Assembly: GCA_001910725.1 (NCBI GenBank)
Contig: MJGA01000015.1
Location: 744,001 to 808,000 of the forward strand
Length of the DNA stretch: 64,000 nt
Reading direction: 5' to 3'
Source of the DNA: Phanerodontia chrysosporium
Taxonomy: Eukaryota; Basidiomycota; Agaricomycetes; Polyporales; Phanerochaetaceae
In this document: one piece after another, positions 35,235-46,163 of the stretch
How the letters are laid out: each line of letters begins with the position of its first letter
Numbering within the stretch: the first letter of the stretch is position 1
Made by a program: the position numbers and the translations under genes
The notes under the pieces: model-generated
The model's database searches: none
What the model was told of the DNA's origin: nothing
Seen by the model: only the letters and a program-made list of their open reading frames with translations

Positions 35235-36487
35235 TCATCCACTCCTTATCGTTCGCGTTGAAATCCACCCCTTCCGCTTCCACCACTGTCTCGCTGCTTC
35301 GCCGCCGCCAATAGCATCCTCAAGAGCCTCTTCAATATCGCACATGCGGTACTGTATAGGCAATCCGCTCTTGTCCCACCACTCCAGGACCTCCGGCCGA
35401 TTGTGCCGAGTAGCACCGACCAGTGCGTCATGGTCGAAGAGGAGCTGTAGACCGCTATCGAGCCACCACTGCAGGACCTCGACTTTGCCGTGACAGCTCG
35501 CATGGTACATCGCCTGGCGGTCGTATTTCACCTCAGGCTGATGTTGATGCCACCATTCGAGGACGTCGACATGTCCCGCGTTGCTCGCCATGTCCATGAC
35601 CCTGCCGATCTTCATGTGAACCCGCCGCTCCTGGCTCCTCCGTTTCCACCAGTTGAGCACTTCAATCTGGTTCTTCGCACTAGCCATCTCGAGTGCCGCT
35701 TCGGTGTATTCCAGAGGTATGCCAGAATGAAGCCACCAGTCGAGCGAGTTGACATGGCCGTTGCGAGAGGCACCCTCGACGGCCTCCGCGACAGAGGCAG
35801 GGGAGGGTCGAGGAAGGATGTCAGGATGCTGGTCCGAGGCATGTTTCCACCAGGTGAGCACCGCAACCCGGCCGTGGAGGGACGCTGCAATCGGTAGAAG
35901 ATCATGTTTGAAGAGCTCGCGAAAGATAGGGCGATGATATGTGAGGAAGTAATCCAAAACACGCACATAGCCAAAGCGCACCATCAACACCGCGCTGATC
36001 TTTGTCGGTGGGTGCGCGCTGGGGTCTGCTGCCCGGATGAGCGGGAGATAGCCAGAGAGGATGGCAAAGTCGGTCTGGTTTGCGTCATGCCAGTCGAGGG
36101 GCTGGGGAGTGAGGAGGGGACGCCGACGGCCTTTGCCAGTTCCCAGTCGCCGACATGGTCCATGATTTCGGCGAGCAGTTCTACGGGCAAGTCTGGTGCC
36201 TTGACAGGACGCGGACGGGGCTTGCTTGGACCAGGGGCCCTGTCCCATTAATGGCATGGCCGTTGGTCTCACAGTGGAAGGGGTATGTCTTGAGGTCGTG
36301 CTCGGTGAGACGGTAGACGAGCTCGCTGTCGGGGCCATGGGTTGGTAATCGTCGAGCGGTGCAAAAGAGCAGGAGCTGATCATGATCGAAGCGAGCATAT
36401 GCATCGTAGACTTGTTCACTGTATGTTTTGGTATGCTGCGCTGTTTGTGAGTAGCACAGCGTCCTGAGCAGTGGGCGGACGTACCAT
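35235..36487 (-). CDS. F-box-like protein with ankyrin-like repeats
   Basis: The C-terminal two thirds (about 36110-35235) consists of ankyrin-like repeats of about 33 residues with a fungal signature of paired tryptophans, such as GHVNSLDWWLHSGIPLEYTE, GHVDVLEWWHQHQPEVKYD and GKVEVLQWWLDSGLQLLFDH. It ends QWWKRKGWISTRTIRSG. Before it, in another frame, is an F-box-like helix LPVELLAEIMDHVGDWELAK (about 36190-36130). Before that, in a third frame, is a SAP-like stretch LLLFCTARRLPTHGPDSELV. The two frame changes (near 36115 and 36230) look like lost bases rather than introns. The start is uncertain; the ATG ending at 36487 followed by a GTACGT donor is one choice. Such proteins are plausible substrate adaptors of SCF-type ligases, but that is inference. 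Confidence 0.6.
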
Positions 36488-36683
36488 GAAACTGAGAAAC
36501 ACACCGCGCACTGCTGGCCTGCACGATGGCAAAACGTAAGGAGTTCTAGGCGCCTAGCCCCGCCCCAAAAGCGGGCCGACCGCCGAAAAGGGAAGGGATC
36601 AGCTTCCAATCCTAACAAGAGCAAGCAAATGAGGTCTATTCGGCGCCTCCCCAGTCCGACCCGCCTTGGCGCGACGACCGACG

Positions 36684-38888
36684 ATGCTCGAGTCTCTGCC
36701 TCCCGAGCTCTTCTTCTACATCTTGGAATATCTGCCTTTGCAGTCTCTCAGCGCAGTCAGACAGGTCTCTAGGCAGTGGAACCAGCGTTTTATTCAACAT
36801 GAGCCGTACATCTACCGCAATGCAGCATACTACCATGGCTTCATCTCGTCACCGGAGATTGCCCTCGAGGAGGCCGTCGAGCAAGCTAAGACCACCGTTC
36901 GTGCAGTTTCGACGTGGACCGAGTTTTGTGAGGACTCACTGCTCTACACGCGAGGTCAAGCTTTCTTATTGCTTGCAGGCAGACAGCGATACCTCGGCGA
37001 GAGGAACTGGCTGGGGCGTGGCACAGCATGGTGCAAGGGTCTTGCAGAAGACCACGACGATGTGCACAGAATTAAGGTGGATGAGGAGCGCGGGCTACTG
37101 ATAACCACACACCAAGACGGAGGCCTCAATGTGCGAGACTTGGACACGGATGCTACCCTGTGGGGCCTTCCACGCGTGCGTGCTGTCATGGTCTCTCGTC
37201 GCGCATTGCAATTGACATCCATCAGACGTACGTGCGCCGCTACGCGCATTGCGAGTACGGCAACGGATTTATCATATTCGACCGTTTCGGACAAGGAAAG
37301 GAAGTGTGGCGCATCGCATCCGATCCTGGAGAAAGCCCTGCTGCCCGCGATGACGCTCAGCAGATGATAAGCGACACCGTGAATCGCTACATAGCCCCGA
37401 CAAAAGGGATGTTCAGGCCTTGGGCAGTGTTGAACACCCCTGAGCCCTCGAGAGCGTACCGCTTCGTCTATCCCACGCTCCTGGTAGCAGGCATAGAAAA
37501 TGCGTACCTTTGGGACGTCCCTAGCTGTCAAATCGTGAAGGTCATTCCAGATATCCAGGCGGAGATGGGAGGCGAAGCCCTCGGCCGCATCAACTACGTG
37601 GAAATCAGCGCCTTGCATGTCATCGTCTGTGGCAGCAGGCAGCTCAGGCTCTTCGACAGAGTATCGGGGGCTTGCGTGTGGTACCTGCGAACATCTTCGG
37701 CGGGGCCAGCATACCGGTCTATCCAGTACTCTCCAGCATCTGTCCCTCCTTCCGATACGTATGATCTCGCGGTATACCCTCGCTACCCTGAGCAAGTGGT
37801 CGCACACCGCGCTCATTATTGGCAGTTTGTAGCTGGTGCGTTTCGTGCCACTCTCGCCGCTTGTTGGGCTAATCTCTTTCAGCTCACGTTTCCCCTGATG
37901 GGAGGACCCTTGCCATCCTCACTGAAGACGCCTCACTCCTCTTGATCAAGGATATCCTTCCCATCATTGCGAAGCGGGTTGAACTCGAAGATGCAAGCCT
38001 TACCATGAGCTTTCACCAAGAATCACAGTCTACGCAGTCAACCGCGGTATATTTGGCTTTTGAACATGGCCGTGTAGGGGTCGTCACAGTGAGTTATTTC
38101 TTTTGGTGTTCTCGTCCGCACGTAAGTTGACTTCACCAGTCCTCCGGGGTCTTCGTTGTGACTTTGGACAACACACAACATGGCATCGTCGATAAGGACC
38201 GTGCTCACGCGCAGCGCAATGTGGACCTGTCGTCCAGCGACCCCGCCCGCCAACTCATTGCCAAGTCGCCATTTCCGTTCATACAATGTTGTCAAGTACT
38301 CCCGTTCAATCGAGAGCGCACGCTACACAACGTGTCTTGCCTACAGATGTCGGAGAGCAAGATGTTCTTCACTTGGGATCCCCGCGCGATGCCCGGGATG
38401 GTTCCCGACGCAGACAGCCACCCAGAGTTCCGTTGGGGGGACATCAACATCGACTTTGCGGAAGACCTCGACGGCTGGGAAGACGAAGAGGGCGACGCGG
38501 AGGAGGAGGGAATGGAGCATGTCATCATGCCTGGCCTTGATCACGCCGGTCAGCACGAGGCAAACGATGCAGATCATCATAACGGCGGCGACGTTCAGAT
38601 AGAATGGGCAGAGGATGAGGAAGACGAGGATGTAGAAGCGGATGAGTGGGTGCCCTTGCACCAGGGACAACAGCAACAACAACAGCAAGCAGCAGCAGCA
38701 GCCTTTTGCACCAGCATTTCAGCCAGCCCATCTTCTAATACAAAACATGGTCAATGGTGAGTCTCACTCTCACCTCTAAGACTGGTCTCTGTCTGACGTA
38801 GCGCGCAGAAGCTATAGTTGCTTGCGTAGGATTTACGCCTTTTACTCCGGCGACGGGGTCCAGCGAAAGCGATGGCAACGCTACATAG
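36684..38888 (+). CDS. F-box protein with beta-propeller-like region
   Basis: The N-terminus, from the ATG at 36684, is a clear F-box: LESLPPELFFYILEYLPLQS followed by LSAVRQVSRQWNQRF. The rest has a propeller-like pattern without classic GH/WD repeats, e.g. VDEERGLLITTHQDGGLNVR, YLWDVPSCQIVKVIP, LRLFDRVSGACVWYL and AHVSPDGRTLAILTEDASLL. Introns with good ends include 37176-37225 and those near 37832-37881 and 38091-38138. A long acidic region (around WGDINIDFAEDLDGWEDEE) precedes a Gln-rich triplet run. Two ends are possible: a stop at 38758-38760 in the direct frame, or a shifted frame reading FAPAFQPAHLLIQNMVNG, then an intron and a last exon FTPFTPATGSSESDGNAT with TAG at 38886-38888. I prefer the latter. 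The expected role is substrate choice for an SCF ubiquitin ligase. Confidence 0.72.
38668..38703. repeat. CAR triplet repeat
   Basis: A run of CAA/CAG triplets codes for glutamine, then for alanine in the direct frame. The gene's reading frame becomes ambiguous exactly here, as expected if repeat length is miscounted or slips. Confidence 0.75.
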
Positions 38889-38988
38889 ACCCTACCCATT
38901 GTCTCTCTGACTGGTGACGTTACAGACTCGTTTTCTGCCTCATTCACGCCTGGGGCGCTAGGAACAGGGACTAGGCGGAATCCGACTC

Positions 38989-40039
38989 CTACGTATCACA
39001 ATTAGCCATCAATCCGCCGCTCACGAACACTGTATTACCGATATGCGCCATGAACCTATTCAGATTCTTCTCTCTTTGGTCGACGACTGTCAGGTCGTGG
39101 TCTCGGAGTAGCATCTTCAGCATGTCGTCTGGCGCGAGGCGACACGCCAAATCAGCTACGCCTTCCGCGAGCCAAGTCCGTCTGGTGCTCACCGTCGTAG
39201 GCAAACAGGGAGTGCAGATTGTGCGGGTATACGCCGCTCTTCGTGCCGTCAGGCCTCAGCACCACCGCGAGCTTGTCCTGCAAGTTGTCCGTGCGCAGGA
39301 TCGCGTTCTGACGGCGCGCCTCGCTGAGCGAAGCAGCCATCCTCAGTCAGCGTGCATATCGACGTCACATCAGAGCCACGCACGAATTGTCCAGCGCATG
39401 CTTGACGTTGACGAGCTGCCGCTTCGTCTCGCGGGCCTGCTCCTCGAGCGTGACGGGATGTGCTCGCGCAACTGCAGCTCGACCTGCTCACGGACCTGCC
39501 GCGCGAGCTCGCTCTGAATCTCGCTCTGGATGTGCGCCCTGGCCCAGCCCCGTGAGTCTCCCCGAACAGACCCACCAATCCGAGGACACGCACTGAAGCT
39601 GCCGCGTCGCCTGGTCCTTGAGCTGCTCCTGGATGAGGTCCTTCACCTCCTGCATGCGCGCCTGCGTCCGGCGGTCCTGGCGGCGTATCTGCCGGCGCAT
39701 CTCCTCGATCTTCGCCGCGGCGTCTTGCTGCGGGCCTCCTTCAGCATGCTACACGCTGGACGAGGAATGGAGAGGCCGAGAGGCAGGGACTTGCCATAGA
39801 CGGGGAAAGCGCAGCGATCTTCGCCTGCTGCTCGTGCAGCGTGGAGAACTGCTGGTTTCTGCCGGTGCGTGCTCAGCGTGCGGTGCTATGCGTGAGTGCT
39901 CGACTCACATTGTTGACATCGTAGCCTTCGTCGCACCGACTATCTCACGCAGCTGGTCGATGTTGTGCCCGCCCGATGCGACACCAGAAGGCGCGCCGTT
40001 GGCGGATCCATTGGTCTGCGGCCCGGTTGCAGACGCCAT
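38989..40039 (-). CDS. Coiled-coil hypothetical protein
   Basis: No family is recognised. The ATG ending at 40039 opens a Gly/Ala/Ser-rich lead (MASATGPQTNGSANGAPSGV), then DQLREIVGATKATMSTM. Later exons are strongly coiled-coil: EEMRRQIRRQDRRTQARMQE, VKDLIQEQLKDQATRQLQ and IQSEIQSELARQVREQVELQ. A conserved-looking C-terminal part contains RTDNLQDKLAVVLRPDGTKS, GVYPHNLHSLFAYD and DMLKMLLRDHDLTVVDQREK, ending VSGGLMANCDT. At least four short introns are needed. It faces the F-box gene tail to tail with about 100 bp between stops. A structural or scaffold role is the most that can be inferred. Confidence 0.65.
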
Positions 40040-40322
40040 GATTAAGTGGCTGTGGATGCTCTGGAAGGTTGCAAAGACGGACAGGGTTGATTATGTTGTA
40101 CAGGGACCGTGCATGTCGGTTTATATACGTCCTTAGACTGGCATCACGTCCTCGTGTACGCCTCGTGTCGCCGGCCGTCCATTCGTGATATTCCTCAGAT
40201 GTCATTCTTCGGTGCATACATGAGATGTCACGAATTCGTATTGCATACACGGCTGTATATCTCTAGTGGTACATCCACTCTCCTATGAGTCTATAACTTA
40301 CTTTCAAGTACACGCTAACTCG

Positions 40323-41537
40323 CTACAGCAGCTCAGGTACGATATCAGAGCCCTTGCCCTTCGTGAGGTAGCCGAGCAAGTTGGAGAGCGCGCGGATCTC
40401 CATCTTCTTTTGGGAGTCGCAGGTCTCAGTCCCATGTGCGGGAGCAGCGTCGCGTTCGGGAAGTCGAAGAGACGAGGGTTGACCGAAGGCTCGTCAGGGT
40501 AGACGTCCAGTCCGACCGCACCAAGCTAGAGAGAGCATTCTGAGCGCAGCTTCGCCAGAAATGATCATTTACTCACATGTCCGTCCTCGAGAGCGCGAAT
40601 CATAGCGGCCTCGTCGATGACCTTGCCGCGCGCAGTGTTCACAATGATTGCGCCCTTCTTGAGCTTGCGGATCATCTCCTCGCCGACGAGGCCCTCCGTC
40701 TCCTTCCTGAGCGGCACATGCACGCTGAGTACGTCTGCAAGACCTAGCATCTCGTCCAAACGCTCTGCGGAAGTATTCGCACCACTCGGGCGCATTCGCG
40801 ACCTTGCGGCGGTTGTGGTACACGATGCGCATCGGGAATGCGTGGGCGAGCTCCGCCAGACGCATGCCGATGCCGCCGAGACCGAGGATGGCGAGCGTGC
40901 GGCCCGTCGCGTCGTGTGCGTTCCCCGAGCGCAGCTGTGACTTCCAGAGTCCGGCGCGCACATCGCGTTCAGCCTTTGAAAATTGGCGCAAAGCGGAGAT
41001 CATAAGGTAAAGCGCAGTCGTCGCTGTAGCGTCGTCGACAGCTCCCGGGGTATTTGAAACGGTAATGCCTGCAAACGGCATGTTCAGACTGACAGGCTTG
41101 CAGGGGTGAACACGAAGCGTACCCTTCTCCTTGCACCTCAGGACATCGATCTGGTCGTATCCCGCACCGTTGTGTGCTATCCACTTCACACCAGTCTCTG
41201 CAAGCGCGTCGACAATCTCCCGATCGAAGATGCCAATGTAGTCTGCGGAGACGTTATGCCTGTAGATGCCGACAATGCCATGGTACTTCCCGCCTGCCTT
41301 GAGGTTCTTCAGGAAGTCTGCCCGGTCGGGAGAGTCCATCCGCTGATATTCCTTTCAGCAAGCGATGGGAAGCTCAAGTGGCTGTTTACTCACCAGAACC
41401 TCCGCGACACCGGCGAACATCTGCTCACACTCCTTGTGTGCCCACACGAGGTCTCCTGCGACGTCACACCACGTTAGCCATATCCTTCGCACGTACACAG
41501 TGTCAGTGTACGCACCACATATCATCACACGAGTCAT
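40323..41537 (-). CDS. D-2-hydroxyacid dehydrogenase (glyoxylate/hydroxypyruvate reductase-like)
   Basis: NAD(P)-dependent reduction of a 2-oxoacid such as glyoxylate or hydroxypyruvate is the family reaction. The ATG ending at 41537 opens MTRVMICG, spliced to DLVWAHKECEQMFAGVAEVL and then MDSPDRADFLKNL. Substrate-domain and active-site blocks are VKWIAHNGAGYDQIDVL, ITVSNTPGAVDDATATTALY, the Rossmann motif TLAILGLGGIGMRLAELAHA, DVLSVHVPLRKETEGLVGEE and AIIVNTARGKVIDEAAMIRA (active-site Arg, conserved Glu region), and LLPHMG with the catalytic His. It ends SDIVPELL, TAG at 40323-40325. Introns are short. Frame breaks of one base lie near 40768 (before the DVLSVHVPL block) and near 40431 (in the HMG-TET block). 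Substrate cannot be told from sequence. Confidence 0.88.
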
Positions 41538-42378
41538 CTTGTCTTTCTGCTCTTGTGGGCAAGCTTCCAAGTGTGCTGGAGGGGCGAAACGCTGGATCGA
41601 TCTGGCGTCGTGCTTGAAGGTTGTGACCCTGGAACAGCAGACTTTATATGCTTCCCCAGGCGGAATCCTGGCCCGGACGTCCCGTCGACGCTGCCCGCGG
41701 TGCAATAATTCCCGGAAAATCGAGGTTCCGACCAGACTCGAACGCCAAGGACCTCTTCGCAGGGGGCCTGCTCGTTGCATATGATCGTGGAGGGCGTACA
41801 GGTCCGGTCCGAAGAGCCGGAGGGAGGGCACGCGCCAGAGGCCGTCCGACTCGTCCTAGGCCATGTCGACGACGTACAGGGTAGGTACGAGCAGCTCGAG
41901 GAGATGCGGTCAAGAGCAAGGAGCGGTATGAAAGTGGAAGTGACGGTGATGACCGTCAACGACAGCAGGCGCGTGCGCAGAATCGCCGCTGCTCTGTCCC
42001 CGATGACCACCAATATCTCTAGCAAGTATTGGCTATCTGGAGATCAAGTCATGATAATGTACAGCAACAATAATCTCTAGTAAATAAGTGATATTGTGAC
42101 GACTTTATATGTATGCACTACTTACTAGACTCTTGCAGGATCACAGTAAGGGGCTCCGTCACTTCCAAGACTTCGTAGACAAGAGCAAACCTTCGTATCA
42201 TCTAGACATTCTGGCATGAAAGACGGATAAATATGGGACAAAGGTACAAATACAGCGGCTTGGGTTCGACGGTCTTCAGGGTATACAGTGTCCTACGCCT
42301 ACAATAGCTAACAGTGAAGTATATGATACACCAAGGAATACAACGTAAGAGAGAAGGGAGGACGTGACCATAAATAGA
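41538..42378. other. Intergenic, no gene recognised
   Basis: A minus frame at 41534-42025 has one hydrophobic stretch (TVITVTSTFIPLLAL) but is Ser/Pro/Cys-rich elsewhere and lacks partner exons. From 42060 to 42378 the DNA is more AT-rich and closed in all frames, consistent with 3' flank of the PARG gene. Confidence 0.45.
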
Positions 42379-43665
42379 TTAGTCAGTGAGCGCGGCCCTG
42401 GCCACTTCTGCCTCGAATATTCGCATCTCGTACGCCTCCTTGAACTTGGCGAAGTGCTTGCCGGGGACGGCGAACACGACACGGTCGAAGACGTCTTTGA
42501 ACCTAGCCTCCTTTGCGCCATCGCCACAGACAATCAGCTCCGCCCAGATCGCAGCAATGGTCTCGACATTATTCTCGCTGGACATGCACCCGAACGCGCC
42601 GAGCACAATCGTGCGGTCTCCACGCTCTTCAAAGACCCGCAGCGCGCGCGCCATGCGCTCCTTCGCGACGTCCCGGATGCCGCCCTCGAAGAAGTCGCGT
42701 TCGTCGGGAAGGATGATGTGTTTCGCACGGACAGCGGCAGCATTGACGGGCACAGCCGAAAGGACGTTGATGGTGTAAGGGGCGATGAATGCGCCTCCGA
42801 CGGAATCAGAAGGGGAGGAGTCGTCGAAGTCGTCGGGATCAGCGCGGAATACCACGACACCGGGCGAGTAGACCATGGAGTGGTCGTGCAGACCACTTCC
42901 ATCTTCGGAGCGGTACTTGCGGTGCTCTTGGTAAAAAGCCTGCGCTTCCGGTGAGCTGAGACTGGCCACGAGGGAACTGTGCCGCGCAATGACTTCTTCC
43001 TGCTCATCGCCACCGTGGAGATATCCGCCGCCAGGTTTCTTCGGTGATGCAAAGGAGAGTACACCAACAGGAGGTGGAGGTGTAGAGGATGTAACGATGC
43101 GGCGGGCGGCGGAAAGCGTCGATGAATGCATGAACTCCACAATAGTGCCAGTTGGTGTCGTGCGTCTTGAGGACGACGCCCAGCGGGCTAGCGTGCGTGA
43201 ATAGTGGGGGTAGAATGTCGTTCCCTGTACACTGAGAAGAATCTGGGCGGACATATCGTGCGCGATGCGTAAGGTTGAAGGACCAGCCTCCTGAGACATA
43301 CCGTCAGCGACTACTCGCTGATCGGAATGAGCAACAGATGCAGAGACAGCAGAAGGGCGGCGTTCCTCGACGTACTTGCCATCCCCCGTGACGATCTGGC
43401 GAGTCTCCTCGGCGATCGCAGCCCATCGCTCGCGCGTTGCTTTCCGAGCCGCAATGAGCAACATCTTCGCCCCTCGTTTGGACTTTGTCTTCTTCGCCTG
43501 CTGCTGCGCACCCGGGAGAGGGCCTAGCCGCTTGAGGAGAGATACCTTCTTTGCACGCTGGCGTTTGCTATCTTGTGGGTTCGCTTGTTTCGCGCGCATG
43601 GTTGGCGTGACAGCTCGACGCTGCCGTACGCGTCGAGCAGGACTTTGTATCGGCTGTCGGGCCAT
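42379..43665 (-). CDS. Microbial-type PARG catalytic domain protein
   Basis: The protein belongs to the TIGR02452/DUF2263 group, a macrodomain-type poly(ADP-ribose) glycohydrolase found in bacteria and fungi. It is a single uninterrupted frame of 428 codons from the ATG ending at 43665 (MARQPIQSPARRVRQRRAV). The first 60 residues are strongly basic with KRQRAKKVSLLKR and KKTKSKRGAK, likely nuclear or nucleolar signals. The catalytic signature GGG-x(7)-QEE is present at residues about 212-214 and 222-224 (KKPGGGYLHGGDEQEEV), including both glutamates. Flanking blocks are TIVEFMHSSTLSAARRIVT, VYSPGVVVFR, APYTINVLSAVPVN, RMARALRVFEERGDRTIVLG and FGCMSSENN. The last is a macrodomain GxxGC-like ligand loop. 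It would remove ADP-ribose chains from proteins. Confidence 0.9.
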   Translation of the reverse strand: MARQPIQSPARRVRQRRAVTPTMRAKQANPQDSKRQRAKKVSLLKRLGPLPGAQQQAKKTKSKRGAKMLLIAARKATRERWAAIAEETRQIVTGDGKYVEERRPSAVSASVAHSDQRVVADGMSQEAGPSTLRIAHDMSAQILLSVQGTTFYPHYSRTLARWASSSRRTTPTGTIVEFMHSSTLSAARRIVTSSTPPPPVGVLSFASPKKPGGGYLHGGDEQEEVIARHSSLVASLSSPEAQAFYQEHRKYRSEDGSGLHDHSMVYSPGVVVFRADPDDFDDSSPSDSVGGAFIAPYTINVLSAVPVNAAAVRAKHIILPDERDFFEGGIRDVAKERMARALRVFEERGDRTIVLGAFGCMSSENNVETIAAIWAELIVCGDGAKEARFKDVFDRVVFAVPGKHFAKFKEAYEMRIFEAEVARAALTD

Positions 43666-44162
43666 GTCAGTACTAGTGTGGTAGGTAAAGGCGTGTGGTT
43701 GAAGATGGTGGGAACGTGGGAGTGCAGGAAGAGGTGTTGCAGCCTTGCTCCACACCGTACGGCCTTCAAGCGCCCGCAATTATGTCAGCGACACACGGAG
43801 CCTCGTCCAGGGTTAGATCGGTTCGTTCCACGTTTTCAAAGCCAGAGACCGGGCCGGCTACGCTTCTGAGCCACCGGCAGCCCATGGCCGGTTCGATTCG
43901 CTCCACCCAGCAAACTCAGCGAGAGACTTTGTCGCCACAGAGCACAGGCCCAATTCCCACTCATCTTCTTGTCTTGCAGTGTTTGTCGGTGCCGTACTCA
44001 TGCGCGAGTAGTATAAAGCCTCTGTGTCAACATGCAGATCGTCTCTGCAATCGAGTGCACGTTCTCCCTCCATCTGTTTTCGCCGGCGGGGCACGGTGTC
44101 TAGCTAGCACGCTCTACTACCCACACGCCGCGGTCTACGCGTCAAATACCTTCGTGCTCGAT
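43666..44162. promoter_or_regulatory. Divergent intergenic region
   Basis: About 497 bp separate the PARG start (minus) from the membrane-protein start (plus), so promoters for both must lie here. A GTATAAAG string near 44010 could be a TATA element for the plus-strand gene, about 150 bp before its ATG. No coding frame is convincing. Confidence 0.4.
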
Positions 44163-45577
44163 ATGGTCGCCGCTACCACGAATGGTCGTCATTATGGTGG
44201 GTAATTGTGGTGATCGCTTCGAGCATACACCGTGACATATCCCATAAATTTCCTAGACCTGCCTACTGCCAGCCCAAGTCATCTATCTCGCCCACCACGC
44301 CCAGTTGTAGTCCAGACACTGTCAGACGTTCATCCCGCTGGTACACGAGTTAACGCCGCAACCTATAACTCAAACTCGGATCTCCCCCCTTCTGCCGCTC
44401 CACCTATTGAGCGTTTTTGGTCAGCCATCCTCTTCTGGTCCTCCACAACCTCTGCCTGTTCCATCGAAATCCTACTAGCGGTGCTCTCCCTAGCCTATAC
44501 CTACATTTTATTGCTCGGCTTTTGCTTCCTCGATAGTCTAGCAGCTCCATTGGACAAGCTTGCCCAGCTTGTCGCTGCTGAAGCTGCTGCCGACGATGAC
44601 CACCGGTCCGACGCCAAGGCCTCCATGGAGAAGACCTGGGAGATCTACCTGAGGTCCTTGGGACGGGATCTGGAGATGACCACCGCGCTTTGCGCGGCAG
44701 TCCTCGCGTACGTCACATCCTCGTGTCCTGGGTCGTGCACACCCGTGCATGGCCATTGATCGCGGCTGATCGACGTTGTGAAACATTTAGACTCACGATT
44801 GGGTTGTTGTCGATCACAAGCATCGCGGAAGAGGTGGTGACGAAGACGATCGCCTGTGTGTGCATGTTCGCATGCGCCGCCGGCATCGCGATCTCGCTCA
44901 ACATGCGCCGACACCTGAACAGCGTCTGCTACAGCCACCATGCTCTCACAGACTGGGTCCGCGTAAGCTCTCGAGCCTTTTGCCCCACCCGCTCGTTCTC
45001 ATGTGTCCTGCGCACAGGCTGTGGAGGCGCTCTCGTGCACTCGGTATACATCGGTGCCCATGTTACTTGCTGCACCTTGGGCATGGACCGCTTGGTACGC
45101 CTTCGATCCTCCTGCATCGCACGCTATCCCTAACAGACGCTTCACAGGTCGGCCATGTCTTTCATATTCACTCTGCTTAGCTACGTGTGGAGGCCCCAAC
45201 AGCCCAATGCCGATGCTAGCGCTGCCCGTCATGTGACTTTCTTCACAACATTCCTCACCTCGATGCTGTACGCCAAAGCCAGAGGCGAGAAGGCAGTGCA
45301 GACGTCCTCAGACGTCGTGACACTTCCCTGGCAGTCACGCATCATCCTCTCTATTGTCTTCGTCGTCGTCGTCGCCCACTTCACTCTTGTTGCTGTTTGC
45401 TTCCGGAAGCTCGGCGCTCCTGTTTCCAATCCCGACGCTGAGCTCGGGCACATAGCTCTCCCTTCTGGCACTCCTGTCATCCCTGGCGGCTTTGACGCTG
45501 CACCTGGGGAATGCACTGTCACGCCTGGTTGCATGCAAGCCATCCCTACACCCGCGCCCGTCGCTTTCCGCGAATGA
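44163..45577 (+). CDS. Multi-span membrane protein, unknown function
   Basis: No family is recognised. A first exon MVAATTNGRHY (ATG at 44163) is joined by a GTGGGT...CCTAG intron (about 44198-44259) in phase to DLPTASPSHLSRPPRPVVV. Hydrophobic segments follow: SIEILLAVLSLAYTYILLLG, LTIGLLSITSIAEEVV with TIACVCMFACAAGIAISL, MLLAAPWAWTAW with MSFIFTLLSYVW, and IILSIVFVVVVAHFTLVAVC. That suggests four to five spans. Between them lie a charged stretch (AAEAAADDDHRSDAKASMEK) and a loop with LNMRRHLNSVCYSHHALTDW. The C-terminus is Pro/Gly-rich and ends PAPVAFRE, TGA at 45575-45577. The introns all have standard ends and the frame is intact. It looks like one of the orphan membrane families common in basidiomycetes. 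Confidence 0.7.
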
Positions 45578-46163
45578 GCTGCCCGCCTCTCTGCACATGT
45601 CGCATCTGTGCTCCAACCGCACATCGCGCTCCCTCTCGCTCCCTGTCAAGCGGCACATGCACGACATTCTCTCCTACTCTACCACTGCTGCTATGCTCTC
45701 AATGACCCTTCTTTCTCTCGTCTGTAGCGCTCCATCCCGTGTCTCGTCTGTATCGACTTGTCGCCTCGCTCTATTGGCTCATTCACTCCTACTCAAAGTC
45801 TGATGATTCCTGCTTGCTCTATCGCAGATCGCTTGTCCATGCCCTTGACACTATACTGTACCTCTGCTGTCCCTGCTGTTCCACTTGTGGTCGTGTCAAC
45901 CACGAGCCTCTACATTAGTAATCCACGTTAGCTTTTTGATTCGCTTTACATTACTGATACTCTCATATCTGTACTTGGCTGTGTATCTCTCAGTAATGTA
46001 CTCCGGATGTCTTCTGCATGATTTTATAGGTCTATCCTGACATGGCAGTGTCATGAACGGAGTATGTAGAATGGCCACGAACGTGAACGTTTCCCGAGGG
46101 CCCAGCGAGTTATACCTGAACCTCGATTTAAAAAAAAATCTATATACACTGTTGGGCACGACG
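45578..46163. other. Convergent intergenic region
   Basis: Between two stops facing each other. A pyrimidine-rich stretch (about 45590-45880) follows the membrane-protein gene and is probably its 3' UTR. A short A-run lies near 46130. No gene is seen. Confidence 0.5.

Noticed and set aside
41534..42025. Minus-strand frame with a hydrophobic segment
   Set aside because: It overlaps the 5' end of the dehydrogenase gene in another frame, and only one short hydrophobic run looks protein-like.
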